From: Magnolia sinica
Taxonomy: Eukaryota > Streptophyta > Magnoliopsida > Magnoliales > Magnoliaceae
DNA length: 64,000 bases
Assembly (NCBI RefSeq): GCF_029962835.1
Contig: NC_080586.1
Span: 68,635,501-68,699,500 of the forward strand
Direction of reading: 5' to 3'
Below, piece after piece: positions 11,052-23,381 of the stretch. Each line of letters begins with the position of its first letter. Position 1 is the first letter of the stretch. Below the pieces are notes generated by a model. It was not told the DNA's origin, did not search any database, and saw only the letters and a list, made by a program, of their open reading frames with translations. A program made the translations under genes and the position numbers.

Positions 11052-11755
11052 TGACGCAGGGATGAACGTGATGAGGATAACTACCCCGAATCCACGGAGC
11101 TTCTCTGGACTCCTCACAGAGACTTCTCGAATCCACGAGGAAAAGAAAGCAGAAAATAGAAATAAATTCTAATAAATTCGAAATTGATTAATTGATGAAT
11201 AAAAACGAGTTCACAACCCTTTAAATAGGGCTACCAAGCATTGGGAAAGAAATTAGAAGCAAACTACAACTCAAACTCTTAGAATCCGCGACTTACTATA
11301 AATAGTAAACTTACTATTTATAGACGATCGTGATGTCTACTAGTGCGCAAGGTTTTCGGCCAAAAATAGTAAGTGTCCTATTTGGCTTCACCAAACCGTT
11401 CTCCTAATTATTCTAAGCTCTTTTCACGTTGGGCGCAACTCCTAAAGCCCGACGGATGAAGAGTTATAATCAAACTAAAACTTACTATTTATAGTAAAAA
11501 CGAAATTAAAATGGGGAAACGACCATCGATCCAGGGGTTTTTCGCAATTCCGGGCTGCGCAACCCGGCTTAGCAGGGTTGGTTGGCTTCAGTAGCTCGTT
11601 CTACCCCAAAATCATATATTTTACGTCAGATAACTCATTCTGGATTGCAAGATACGCCCGATTTAAGGTTCGATGGTCTGGATCACTTCTGTCGTTGACC
11701 GGGCCTTTTCTGATCCATCTTGGCCATGTAATTGTCTGCGACCCGCTCTACATCA
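11052..11755 (-). repeat. Gypsy 5' LTR
   Basis: Matches 5855-6558. On the minus strand a CTATTTAAAG box (11220-11229) is a candidate TATA element for the element's own transcription; that role is inference. Confidence 0.95.
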
Positions 11756-12212
11756 CATTTTCTAAAATATATAGAGTACATCTTCAAGTTCTTGCAAAAT
11801 GCAAAACAATAGTAACAATTTACACGCATTTTATTAAACACTTGGCAGGTAACATCAAAATCAAGATCTGATGGTAGTTTTATAATATAAAGTTTTTTTT
11901 GTGACAATTTGTTTTCGTATCCATTCCTTCCTCGCCACCACCGATCCCAAGGAGAATGTATGCACCCGAAACAATATTTCGTTGAATCAATTCATCAAGC
12001 ACTTAGCAAGCAGCATTAATATCAAAATAACTAAGTCACCGAGCCAATTCGAACTGCGGTTGGATCTAAGTTGAGTTGAGCTTGAGCAAGCTTGAAGAAA
12101 ATTTTTTAAGCTCCAAAATCTAGCATGACTTGGTCCGAGTCCAATTTCAAGGTGAGTTAAGCTTTCCAGTCAAGCAAGCTGACAGTGCTAACTCAACTCA
12201 TGTACATCTCTA

Positions 12213-13465
12213 ATTATAAAGCACCTCCATGAAAATTTGATTAGTAAAGGCACTGTTCGGTGAAACAGAATTACCCTGGAATTTCATAATAAAAATTCCC
12301 TTTGCAAATCACATTAAAAAACTTTTAAATGTATGGCTGATTCTTGGGGCATCATGGTTCTTCCGCCATGGGGTACATCAAACAAATGGTCTAGATTTCA
12401 TAACGATAGGCCCCACTTTTCAGAATTAAAGCCTGTGTATGGTGGAAAGACGGGCACCCGTGTATCATTCAAATCCTGGTAAACCAATTTTTTTTTTTTA
12501 AAAAAATAAAAATCAGCTGCTCTTTCATTCCTAGAGGACAACCAACATGATCTCAGGATCTAATAATGTCATGTCCATGGCCTTACGATGGAGACCATGT
12601 GGACCACCAAACCACGTTGAGCAATGCCAACATTCGAAGTCAGCATTTAAGGGTCATCCAACCATGATGGCATTAAAATCGTACATTGGGTCTTATCAAC
12701 CTCTCATGTTCTTTATTTCTCTGTCCTTGATTGTGGGCCCAATAACACACCATTCACAGCTCCAAATACCAATGTGGCATGCATGTGTAAGATCTGAACC
12801 ATTCATTGTGTAGACTCTATACTAACATGACCTTACCGAAAATTACCCTGGTCCACTCATCAAGATAGGTGATATATAATACAATTTAGGCCCACTTTTA
12901 TCCAACCATTTATTTATTTCTTCTCTCAATGAAGTATTCCTCCCTAACGAATAGCCTAGATCTCCCACACATGTGAAATATTGGCACATGTGTTTATGTC
13001 TTCACTAATCCAACCGTAGAAAGACAGGATGAAGTGGCCACCTGATGATGCACGTACAAAAGCAGATAAAATATTGCTAGTTTAGGACATCACGCGCTCA
13101 TGCTTTGAACGTACAAGGGTACCCTTGTCTGGGCTGAAAGGAGAAAAAGGCCAACGTTGACATGTTCGTGGGTTGGTGGCCCACCATCACATGGACCTCA
13201 TCTATCTTAAGTGGACTATGTCCACTTGAATCTTGGCTGCTTTGACATCTTACCATCAGAAGAAAAATCCAAAATTCAAAACCAGACCTTTCAAACTCAG
13301 CTAAGTAAAATGGGTGACGGAACTTAGATGCTTTCGACTTTTTTGGGACACTTGATATCATCAGATCTTAGTCGTAGATGAATTGAAGGCTCCAGGAAAC
13401 TGGGTTACATGAACTCATTTTCCCTTCTCTTGGAAGTGGATTGTGTATTGAGTTATTTTAAATTC
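12213..13465. other. Gene-free stretch
   Basis: AT-rich, with scattered GTGGGCCC fragments. Reading frames here are short and match nothing recognised. Confidence 0.5.
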
Positions 13466-13895
13466 TGTGGGGCCCACTGTTGATGTATATGTATTATCCA
13501 TGCCGTTCATCAGTTTTGGCAGATCATTTTAGGGGAGGAGACGAAAATTGAATCATACCCAATGATCGAGTGAGCAACACCACAGGAAATAGTGGAGATG
13601 ATGATGTCCACCGTTGAAACCTTCCTAGGGCCCATAGTGATGTATGCTTGTCATCCAACCTTTTTGTAAGATCACGCAGATATGGATGAAGGGAAAATAT
13701 AAATATAAGCTCGATTCAAAATTAGAGTGGGCCCCAGGAAGTTTTCAACTGGAGGTGTTCAATCTACAGTGTTTCCTTTGGTGTGGTCCACTTGAGATTT
13801 GGATATGCTTAATTTTTGGGAATATGCCGTAGAAATAGTTGGTAAAATGGATGGACGGTTTGGATAATACACATACATCACAGTGGGCCAGTGGA
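13466..13895. repeat. Hairpin core repeat
   Basis: The left arm starts GTGGGGCCCACTGTTGATGT; the right arm ends ACACATACATCACAGTGGGC. The middle has TCACGCAGATATGGATGAAG. A typical copy of the window's dominant repeat. Confidence 0.75.
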
Positions 13896-14554
13896 TTTAT
13901 TTTTGTATGTCTAGTCCCGTTGTATGAGATCCAGACCGTTCATCTGGAAGGCACATTTTGTTTACAGCGATTAGGTAGCCGTGGAGGTGTCATTGAAGAA
14001 TGTTGCCTATTGATTTGTAGCTGGATTGTCATTTCAATGGATTTCTTGCTTGATCCATATTTATGGGATTTTTAGGATTTATCCAATCTAAATTGCATTT
14101 CAATCCATTAAAGTTGATGAAAATGTGAAGTAAAAGGATGGGCTAAGTGCAATGAACCTACTTTTTAGGTATACATTCTTTACTTTCTTCTCTTTTGGAT
14201 TATTACTCGTATCTTTTTTAAAGATCTATGGTGGATTTTGACCCATTCAACATGATCATTCCATTATGAAAATGGACAATCAAAAATCAAGTTGATGAAA
14301 CCCATTAGGTGGTCCACTATTTAAATTTGAAGATTTTTAGGCGGTTGTTCATCATACGATCGGATTAACATGTTTTATAGCTGTCCAATTTTTATAATAG
14401 AGTGAACTTGTTAGAAGGGTTGGATGCCATTTATATATAACAATCATGTATTGTAAGCATCGTGTCACATAAATGAAGAGAGACGTCTCCTAATCCCATT
14501 TAGATTGTCTCATGTCTTAAACAAGTCCCCACCTTGTTGGGTATGCTTGCAAAT

Positions 14555-15360
14555 GTCCTCAAACCATTAAATGACATGCAGCATGCTTGGACAATTCATT
14601 CAATGGTATCAATGAGATCAAACCATGGTACAAAAAATCACACAGTTTTGTTTATGAATTATAAATTACATGGTTAGATTCGTCAAACCAAAGTGCTACT
14701 TTAGAGTCATAACCAATGCAAAGTGGGCCATACTAGATGGATGGTTCAAGATTACAATCATATGGTTGACGTGGATTTTTTGTACCATGGCTTGTCCATA
14801 ATTGTATGAAAGAATGGAGGGCTCAAATTGATGATTAGACATCCCGAGTACCATTAGCAACGCCCCGCAAAGTGTTCAAGTGACACTTAGGGATCCATCC
14901 TTTCATACAATTAGAGATAGCCCATAGTGGAAATATCATGCTTATCAGATGATCTTAAGCATCGGTTAAATAGCATGAAAAATGGACAATCAAGATTGAG
15001 TAATAAAATAGGTCCAATGATCATCTTGAACTGTCTATTTGATAGATCCTAGTATTATAATGCTATGATTTCGAAGTAACACTTTGGTTTGATGATTCTA
15101 ACCATGTAATCTATAGGTTTTTTTTTTTTTTTTTTACAAAATTTTGTTTTAATTTTTACACACGCACACACACCACCACACACTCACGCCGTAGTGGAAT
15201 TTCACCACCTATGGGTATTCGAACCCTTGACCAGGTGTTGAAACTCCTCAGAGGCTGCCACCTAGTCCATGTAATCTATGGCTTATTAAACTGATGGTCA
15301 GAAGAAATTGATCGGATAACCCTGACCCTTAAAATGGGTCCAATTTCTTACAACTGTCCT
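14555..15360. repeat. Imperfect inverted repeat interrupted by a SINE
   Basis: Left: ATTACATGGTTAGATTCGTC, then AAACCAAAGTGCTACTTT near 14665-14705. Right, inverted: AAGTAACACTTTGGTTTGAT and GATTCTAACCATGTAATCTA at 15072-15113. A further pair is ATTGTATGAAAGAATGGA (about 14800) against TCCATCCTTTCATACAAT (about 14900). The right arm carries the SINE at 15115. Confidence 0.6.
15115..15266 (-). mobile_element. SINE (tRNA-derived retroposon)
   Basis: On the minus strand the element begins ACTAGGTGGCAGCC (A-box-like), has GGGTTCGAATACCC (B-box-like, about 15212-15225) and ends in an A run (T run at 15118-15135 on the + strand). The flanks are direct repeats CCATGTAATCTAT at 15102-15114 and 15267-15279. 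An internal pol III promoter, a poly(A) tail and a long target duplication are the defining SINE features. Confidence 0.85.
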
Positions 15361-17289
15361 TTATTTACAAGCCATAAATTACCTACATAGTTAGAATTTC
15401 CAAATCAAAATGTTATGATCAATCAGTCTAATTTGGTGCAAATATCATCAAAATTTCACGATATTTAATGCAACCAAATGCACCATTATGAAATAAATCA
15501 CATTATGAAACTTATTTACCACCGTATCATTATAATATTATAATGTATCATTATAATATTATAATGACAATGTCATCTTCTAAATAAAATGTAGACCACA
15601 AATATAATTCAAAAGATAATGAAGCTGCTGCCACTATCTCAATTTTCTCTAATAGTGGCAAGAAAACATGTTTCCATGATCCAACATATGTAAATTCCCG
15701 CAAACATTTTCATATTCATTCAATTTAAGAATTTGAAAACTTTGGAACATGATAACTTCTCAAGCGCTACTAATTGCAGATGAGAAATGGGCCCACTATG
15801 GCACATGTATGAAATCAAACCCGTTTGCAAGGATGGCCTCACCATGAAAATAGGATGCCCCAAAAATCACGCCGATCCAACTATCAGGTGGGCCACAAAA
15901 TGTGAAACATTGGACAACACATCCAACCAATGGTTGGCTCAGCTCGTCAGATTTTTGCAGTGGAACAACTCTCCTGGAGTGGTTGGATAACATACGCGCT
16001 CTTCTGTGGGCTCCACACCTGACTACATGAATTTCTCGTCTCCAATTAGTTGTGTATGGACGGTTTCTAATAACATGTGTTCCATGGCGTACGACCCCAC
16101 ATGGAATTAACTCGGATTTGATTCTTCCAACATTCTAAGCTTTCAAGCTAATGACCTTTTATTTTCTTTAAAAAAACATTCAGACAAAAAGTGAGTTCTT
16201 TCGGCAAAGGTAAAGAAATACACAAAGACTATCTACTATTATATACAGAATTGCTGTTACAATCGTCTACTTAATTAATAATAACAATTATTATTATTAT
16301 TATTATTGTTTTTTAAGAACTTCTTGATTGACCCACCAATTATAATTTGATCCAAATCCTCACCACCCATCACAAATGTGGTTTGTATACATGCGATCGC
16401 AAACTTGTACATGCGGCAGTTTGGTACACATGTGAAGTGGCCCACCATAGGTTGATCATAAACAAACAATCACAATGGATGGATGCTTAGAATGAAAATA
16501 GCTAGTGATCCAAGCTTGATTAATGGATGCCCACCGATCAGTGGATAGGCTTATCCAATCAATCTTATTTCGGAGGTGTGGCCTACCTATAGTGGGGCCC
16601 ATGATTTGAACGGTTTAAATTGAGTTACATGTGAAACAAGACGTGCAAAATGTCTGATTGAATGTGCATACATCATCAAACTCCGGCGGAGTATTATTTA
16701 GCTTATCTCGGTGCCATTAAAAAAATAACAATGCCTTTAGACAACCAAACTCCAAAGTAATCTCGTACTTAGGTAGAGATGCCTTTGGCATGAATTTTTA
16801 ATGATAAATGATGTGGTGGTAAGTGTTTGGGAACCTTTTCATGAACATGGCTGAATTTGGACCCTTTGGCATTCACTGCACTTATTTAAGCCGTCCATTA
16901 AGAATAGATTATTCTTCTTTTGCCAATGCAGAACAAATATAACCATTGTACACCCATGCGCGCACAAGTAGGTTTGGTTTCTCGGTTGCCGCGGTGGATC
17001 CAATTAATCTCATGATGAAGAGAAGTCTTATCTGATTTTCACGGAAGGTATCATCACGTCCATATCTAGAGGCTCCCACCGCCTACTGGGCACTTATCTA
17101 AAATAATTTATTTAACTAATGCTGTAGTTAGAAAAAATAACTTATTTGGTGGTATCCTAATGGACTATAAGGGCGTGTTTGATTTTTGTGTACCAGAGAA
17201 ATATCCTTGAAAGAGGTTATTATTACATTTTCCCCGTTTAAAATTTCAAATGCATTTTCGTCTCGAAAATTGATCATAAAAAGCTGACT
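15361..17289. other. Gene-free stretch
   Basis: No gene recognised. It contains an (ATT)n microsatellite at about 16279-16308, inverted TATAATATTATAATG pieces at 15525-15565, and GTGGGCC-type repeat fragments at 15787-16010. Confidence 0.5.
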
Positions 17290-17770
17290 TACATTTATGG
17301 ACCCGACTATGATGTGCATGACATATACATACCATCTATCTGTTTTATTAGACAATTTTAGGGCATAAGTCCAAAATTGAACAAATGCAATGCTCAAGTA
17401 GCCCGTACCATAGGAAACAATGGCCTTAAACATCTGTCATTAAAAGTTATTTTGTTTATTGGGCCCACATTAATATTTTTTTGTCATCTAACATGTTCAT
17501 GCAATCATAAAAACATTAATAAGGGTTAAACACAAATATCAACTTTATCCAAGAGTACATTGATAAGGGTTAAACACAAAAATCAGCTTCATCCCAAACT
17601 CTTGATGGCTACATAAATTTTTATATGGTAAGCATTCAATTTTCACTGTTTCCTGTGGTGTGGTCCACTAGAGCTTTGCATCTACCTCATTTTTTGGTTC
17701 ATGGCTTAAATGAGGCTGATATATAGGATGAATGGTATTGATATATCACGTACATCACAGAGTACCCTAT
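17290..17770. repeat. Diverged hairpin core repeat
   Basis: The left arm (GACCCGACTATGATGTGCAT) and right arm (ATATATCACGTACATCACAG) mirror one another. The right arm carries CACTGTTTCCTGTGGTGTGG. The centre has a short direct repeat (AAGGGTTAAACACAAA) at about 17523 and 17566. Confidence 0.6.
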
Positions 17771-18559
17771 ATTCATATAGCAGTCATCCTTAATTTTAAT
17801 GCCAAAAAGTTAAGCAGAGAACATGGTTGTAAGAAACGATGCGGTAATTACTTGATAACTAATTATTACTCATCCACCGACTAATTAACTCTTACCTCAA
17901 AAATCAAACAGCCCCAAGAGATTTTTTTTTTCTCGTGGGTCATGATAAGAGTAATCCCTCTTCGTAAAGCTAAGTTCCTAAAGTGCTCGAGAAAAATGTA
18001 CGTATGTTTCTTCTTGTAGCAATCGGAAGGTGCTGATTGTACTGCAGGAACAAATTCAGTCAGTGCACTTGCATTGCCTGCAGACACAAGCCAGACGTTT
18101 GTCCTTCAGTAGCTCTTCATCAGGCCATCCCCACTGTATAGATGCCACCTCAAAAAATCAGCCTGACATGATCAGCATCTGGGCTACACGTTTTCATGGA
18201 ATGCAAATCTTTCAGTCGAGATCAACCGTTTATTTTATTTTCCGTGCATGTGCTGTCCACCTGATGAGACTGATTTGCTTGATATTTCTGCCAGAGAGTG
18301 GGGATTGACTAATCGTGTGGGTCTGATGTCTGTCCCATCTGACTCATCTTGACTTGTGACCCAGTGCGCACATCATGTCTCACCTCACATGTCTTTCTAT
18401 GGCATTTTGCATGCCAGTGTACGGATGAATCTACCTGAGATCTGGTGCGAAGACTAAAGCTGAAACAAGGATTTATATATTTCTCGTACCATTGATGCCA
18501 GGATCGTCCTTCGTCCTTTCGGTGTCTGCGCATGTGGGGCCCACCTTTCAGGTGGCTGA
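17771..18559. other. Gene-free stretch
   Basis: Short reading frames only; nothing recognised. Confidence 0.45.
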
Positions 18560-19055
18560 TGGTCGGTGCTCTGTGGGACCCACCATGATGTATGTTTTTC
18601 ATCCATTCCGTTCATCCATTTTTACGGATCATTTCAGGATTTGATCTAAAAAATGAGAGGGATACAAATCTCAAGTGGACCACACCATGGGAAAACAATA
18701 GTGATTGGATATCCACCATTAAAACCATCCTAAGGCCCACTGTACTGTTTATTTGAAATCCAATCTGTTAATTAGGTTATACAAACCCAGATGAAGGGAA
18801 AAAACAAAGATCAGCTTGATCCAAAACTTTTATGGCCTCTAAAAAGGTTTTAATAGCTGACGTTCATTCAACACTATTTCCTATAATGTGGTCCACTTGA
18901 GATCTGGATATACCTCATTTTTGGTCTAATAACATAAAATAATCTAGAAAAATAAATGGACGGCATGGATGAAGCACATACATCATGGTGGGGCCCAAAA
19001 ATACCGACCATCAGCCATTGGCTGCTTGCCGGGGGGAGTAGCCAATCCGTTTCCG
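18560..19055. mobile_element. Hairpin MITE, AACGGATTGGC-end type
   Basis: Left TGATGGTCGGTGCTCTGTGG mirrors right ACCGACCATCAGCCATTGGC. The right end GTAGCCAATCCGTTTCC is shared with elements ending near 55440 and 56545. The left outer terminus appears lost. The core is the common hairpin (TGATGTATG / CATACATCATGG). Confidence 0.7.
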
Positions 19056-19084
19056 GAAAGATGGGTTGGAAATGCGGACCCGGT

Positions 19085-19565
19085 TTTAGTGGGATCCCTA
19101 ACCGTGGGGCCCACTATAAATGCACGTGCCTTAAATCCACACTGTCCATCTATTTTGAAAATTCTTTTTAGGGTATGATAAAAAATAAAGCAGATCCAAA
19201 TCTTACATGAGCCATACCACAAGAAACAGTATGATTGAATGTCCACCATTAAAAAATTCATGAGGGCCACTGGAATGTTTATTTTCCATCTATACCGTTG
19301 ATAAGGTCACAAAGACCTGGATGAAGGGACCCCACAAATATTAAATTGATCCAAAACTTTTGTTGCCCACAAGAAGTTTTTAATTGAAGATTACCACTGT
19401 TTCCTGTATCATGGTTCACCTGAGACGTGGATTTGCTTCATTTTTGGAATCATGCTATAAAATGAGTTTTCAAAATAGATGGACGACCTGGATATAAGTC
19501 ACATACATAATGGTGGGCCTCAGAGTCAAGGATCCCTCCCACCCACCTTGGTGGATCCGGGTATC
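19085..19565. mobile_element. Hairpin MITE, CCCGG-end variant
   Basis: Left ACCCGGTTTTAGTGGGATCC mirrors right GGTGGATCCGGGT. The inner arms are GTGGGGCCCACTATAAATGC and ACATACATAATGGTGGGCCT. It immediately follows the 18560 element. Confidence 0.65.
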
Positions 19566-20584
19566 CACCGAAGCCGCACGCCTACTATTGAAACCTCCCT
19601 AGCCCCACCGAAGTTTCAATGGTGTGTCTACATCACCATGTTTCCTGTGGTGTGGTCCACATGAATTTTTGATAATCTAAAATTTTAATTGTGGCCCACC
19701 TTCCAACATGAGATGTATAAAGTTATGGACGGACTGGATGTCCCACACAGATAACGGTGGCCCGAACAGATCTTTTTGTTGCACGGGTTCGGGTCCCTTC
19801 TCGAAGACAAGTACAGAGGAACGTTCTGATTCTCCCCAACGCGATAAGATTACCGTCCATTTATAGCATACGGCCAACTTACGTTGTCCATAACATATCC
19901 AAGCCGTTGAAAAGGTGGGTCCTATGTTGAACATGTTAAGAACAAAAATAGGCCCATAAATTCATCATCATCCCCCACCGTGGAAAATACTTGTGCAGCC
20001 AATGGATCCAATGCACGGCCAATGCGTTACTCATTGCATACGTGTGGCAAAAAAAAGAGAATATACCAGGTTGATTTTCTACCCATAGTCTCCAACATGG
20101 TGTCCACATTTTCAACGGCTCGGATCTCTCATACACTCAACAAAACGCACGTATGGCTAAACGGACAGGAACACTGTGGTCCATCGAGATGGGTGTGATT
20201 CGCGAACATTCCTGTTGAATTAACGGAGAAAGAGGCTTCCACGTGTCCCGTCAAAGGAGTACGGATGTACGACGGTAATTCCGTGGCACGGACTTTTGAA
20301 TTCCATTCCAAAGCCCAAGGTGCCTCTAATCATTGCGTCTTCTCGGGGCTCCTCACTCACCCTTTCATTGCATTTTCTCGTTTCACGAGATATCGAGGTC
20401 TGTAGCGCGTAACCCATTGAAATTTTAAGCAACGTGCTACCTACTTTGGTGGTCCCGCAACTTTAACCATTGGAAGTAAAATGCATCTTTATTGTATCTT
20501 TTTTAAAGGCATTTTGTGTGTCACACATATGGATTTAAAATCCATATCGTTGGTGGCCCAAATTAGGGGACGTGGTTTGGCTGG
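19566..20584. other. Gene-free stretch
   Basis: GTGGTCCAC-type repeat fragments; no gene seen. Confidence 0.45.
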
Positions 20585-21490
20585 TGTTGCCAATACCAGC
20601 CAATAAGCTGATGTCGAAGCTCCATAGGCCCTACCATGATATACGAGTTTTATCCATACCATTTATCTATCTTGTCAGCTCATTTTAGTATATAAGCCCT
20701 AAAATAAAGTAGATCCAACACTCAAATGAATGACACTATTGGAAATAGTGAGATTGGATACTTACTATTAAATTTGGTGGCTATGAAAATTTTGGATAAG
20801 GCTGATATTTGTGTGTTCCCTTCATCTAGGTTTGTGTGACCTTACAAACGGATTTACTGACAAATGCACAATGATTGCTTCAAAGTCATTGCTTGCTAGC
20901 GCAATCATACCTTTTTCAGCTTGTTGGTTTTAAAGTAGCGAGCGGGGCTTCGTGAAGCAAGCCACAAGTAGTGCGCGGTGAACTATAATTGTGAAAAGGT
21001 TGGAAGAGCTCTCCCCCTATATTAGAGCCAGTTCGATTTTATCATCCAATCTAAATGGCGCCTTGGTAAATGGAGATAAATCTTCATAAAAAGTGACATG
21101 GCGATAAATACGCACTTTCCAGTGATAAGATCATAGCACTTTTATACCCTTTCTGATCTGCAAGGTACCCCAAAAAAGACGCATATAATGAATGTGAGAG
21201 AAAGCATCATGGCGAATATTGCGTCATGGCGAAGACTGACAGGTACATGTATATAACAAAAACATCATTGTAAGCCTTAGGACATTTCAACGATGGACAT
21301 AATTATCCTGTTGTTTCATGAGGTGTGGTCCACTTGAGCTTTTAATATACTTCAATTTTGGACTAATCATGCCCTAAAATGAGCTATAAATTAAAATGGA
21401 TAAACAAGCTAGATAAAACACATACATCATAGTTGGGCCCATAGAGCCTTGGCACCAGCTGCTTATTTGGCGTTGGAGTCACAAGCCAAA
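20585..21490. mobile_element. Hairpin element carrying a nested copia fragment
   Basis: Left arm TAGGCCCTACCATGATATAC, right arm ACACATACATCATAGTTGGG. Outer ends GGTGTTGCCAATACCAGCC and TTGGCACCAGCTGC are mirrored. The centre is split between about 20866 and 21265 by foreign sequence including a copia remnant. Confidence 0.6.
21050..21180 (-). pseudogene. Ty1/copia integrase-linker fragment
   Basis: On the minus strand, frame pieces FLGYLADQKGYK and VRIYRHVTFYEDLSPF are recognisable as the segment that follows the copia integrase core (GY-KGYKCYDP ... VTFFE in the family). At least two frame changes separate the pieces. Only about 130 bp are recognisable, so this is a decayed relic nested in a hairpin element. 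Confidence 0.7.
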
Positions 21491-21529
21491 CAGCATCCCA
21501 AATTGAGTAATTGGGTTGCACCTGTTGTG

Positions 21530-22880
21530 CTTTTTTTTTTTTATACCATTCTTAGGAAACTTAATTGAAAAGAACATGTGTTATAGTATAAGAAAGATAT
21601 AACATGCTAAAGATTTTCAAGGATGCTTAAAGTTCTTTTTACGGAATCACAATTTATATAATGATAAGATAGTGAACAGTTGTAAGGATTTCCAAAGCAA
21701 ACCAAGTGGCTGGGAGATATTCAAGAGATCGACCGAGAGGGCAATCAAGACAAAACCTTGGTCGACAAAGTGAAGTAAGTAGTCGATAGTTGTACGAAAG
21801 TGGAAAAAGTAATCGATAAGCATGTAGAAGCAGACCGAGCGGCCAAGAGGTGTCCCAAAGTAGACGAAGCGACTGAGGGAAGCCAGGTAATGGAATACAT
21901 CTGACCGAGATGCTTCGTCGAGTGGTCAAAACGGAAATATGCAGAGAGCAATCGAGTGGAGCGCATGCGAGCGACTGATAAAAAAGATGTGGTCGATGTG
22001 TGGCCAATGATTGATTAGTGACAAAAAATAGAGCTTGGTTGAGAGAAGAGGAATGATTAGGAAGAAACAACACACTAAAAGAAGGATCTAGAAAAGAGAA
22101 GAATCTAAAAATGTTTTTCGACTATTGCTATTCAACTTTATGTATGTCCATTCCTACGAGAGTCAATCAAAAAGGGACGCGTAATTTTGCGAGAGTTGTG
22201 TGGTGTATTCAAGATCTGCAAAGATACCTGAAGATGATTTTGTTGGTATACAGCTAGTGTCTATCAAGAAGTGTCATGTCATCCACAAAGCAAGAATGGT
22301 TGAGTTAGTAATGAAGCATTAAGTGATTACTAAGACAAGTGACAAGTTTAGAAGAAAGTCTCCAGAAGGTTGTGCAGTGCTGAAATGATTATAATAACCA
22401 TCATAATATGAAAAGTATCCATATGGTCAATTTAAGGCTATAAATAGAAATGAAATTGAGCAGAAGAATGCGTCTCATATCAACTAAATCAAACTAAATC
22501 TATCTTTTAATTATCAGTTATTTATATTCCTTAGTGTAATCATTATCTTTATTAGTCATTTATATTTCTTAGTGTAATTTTTATATTTACCTATTATTTA
22601 CATTCTTCGGTGTAATCCATAGCAATAATTAAGTATTGTTAACTTTAGTTATAATTTGAGTCTATGCTCATATGTTAGATACAATCCGATCGAATATCAA
22701 GCGAAGTTCTTAATTTAGAGAAGCGTTCTTAATCTAACTATCATCTGATCATTTTAAACAACACTGTGCAAGTGGTTAAATAAGTGAGCGATCTTATTAG
22801 AACTCTGTTATATATAATTGATTTTCGATGTATCCACCTGTCTTGGTGCTTGGGGTTATACCCTGTTCAGTTTGAATTGA
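21530..22880 (+). repeat. LTR-like region, unassigned
   Basis: GC-richer, GACCGAG/CGATCGAG-rich sequence (21700-21970) is followed by a TATA-like CTATAAATAGAAAT at 22438. After it come three diverged ~45-bp units with TCTTAGTGTAAT / TTCGGTGTAAT (22520-22620). This order resembles U3-R-U5 of a large LTR, but I found no TG..CA boundary, primer site or target duplication. It may be a solo LTR or another element. Confidence 0.35.
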
Positions 22881-23381
22881 GCTGCACATTCAATTCTAGC
22901 ATGTTCGTACTAATCATATGATCAAATTTGAAATCGAACCGCAACAATACCATCACATATCAGCCGATTTCAAGCACGTACTGGTTTGGTCATATAGTAT
23001 ATGGCTAAGATTAGTTCATATCCAGCAATGCATATCCATTTTGGATAATATTTTAAACCATGGGTCTACTAGTCCTTATTTTGGTCTGAGTCTTGAGTCC
23101 ACCAAGTGTAAGTGTAAACGGATGAAACATGTGATTAATGGCCATTTGTTATTGTCAATACTTCCACCATGCATTGCACACTTAATCTAGAGTAAGTTTC
23201 CTGATCTTATACTTGTTGGATAATCTCATCCATTGATTAGTGGCCATGGAGCAAACATTTTAGGTGGAAAATGGTCTATATATAACAGCTTTAGCACGTA
23301 TAGTTCTATAAAAGCTATTTATAATTTTAATGATTTGAAAGAAATCACATATTGGCAACAACAGTACATTAATAACTCGAG
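22881..23381. other. Gene-free stretch
   Basis: Nothing recognised. Confidence 0.4.

Larger units (their letters stand above)
5855..11755 (-). mobile_element. Ty3/gypsy LTR retrotransposon, probably CRM-clade chromovirus
   Basis: Complete 5.9-kb structure on the minus strand: 5' LTR 11052-11755, tRNA-iMet primer site, gag, protease, RT, RNase H, integrase, polypurine tract, 3' LTR 5855-6558. The 5-bp target duplication CATTT is at 5850-5854 and 11756-11760. The LTRs are each 704 bp with 11 mismatches by eye (about 98.4% identity), so insertion is fairly recent. The integrase frame runs into the 3' LTR before stopping, a known trait of centromeric (CRM) chromoviruses; the clade call is inference. 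All coding parts carry stops or frameshifts, so this copy cannot move by itself. Confidence 0.93.
5688..12212. mobile_element. hAT-type element split by a gypsy insertion
   Basis: The left end TAGAGATATACACGAGTT and right end AACTCATGTACATCTCTA are inverted repeats. The flanks are an exact 8-bp direct repeat ATTATAAA at 5680-5687 and 12213-12220. An 8-bp duplication and a TAGNG-like terminus are the known signature of hAT transposons. Without the gypsy element the unit is about 620 bp with no transposase, so it is non-autonomous. The interior near each end is rich in GAGTTGAGC/GCTCGGCTC-like subterminal motifs. Confidence 0.8.

Noticed and set aside
21654..22073. 139-codon minus-strand frame
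   Set aside because: Low-complexity Leu/Ser composition, no recognisable domain, lies in an LTR-like region.
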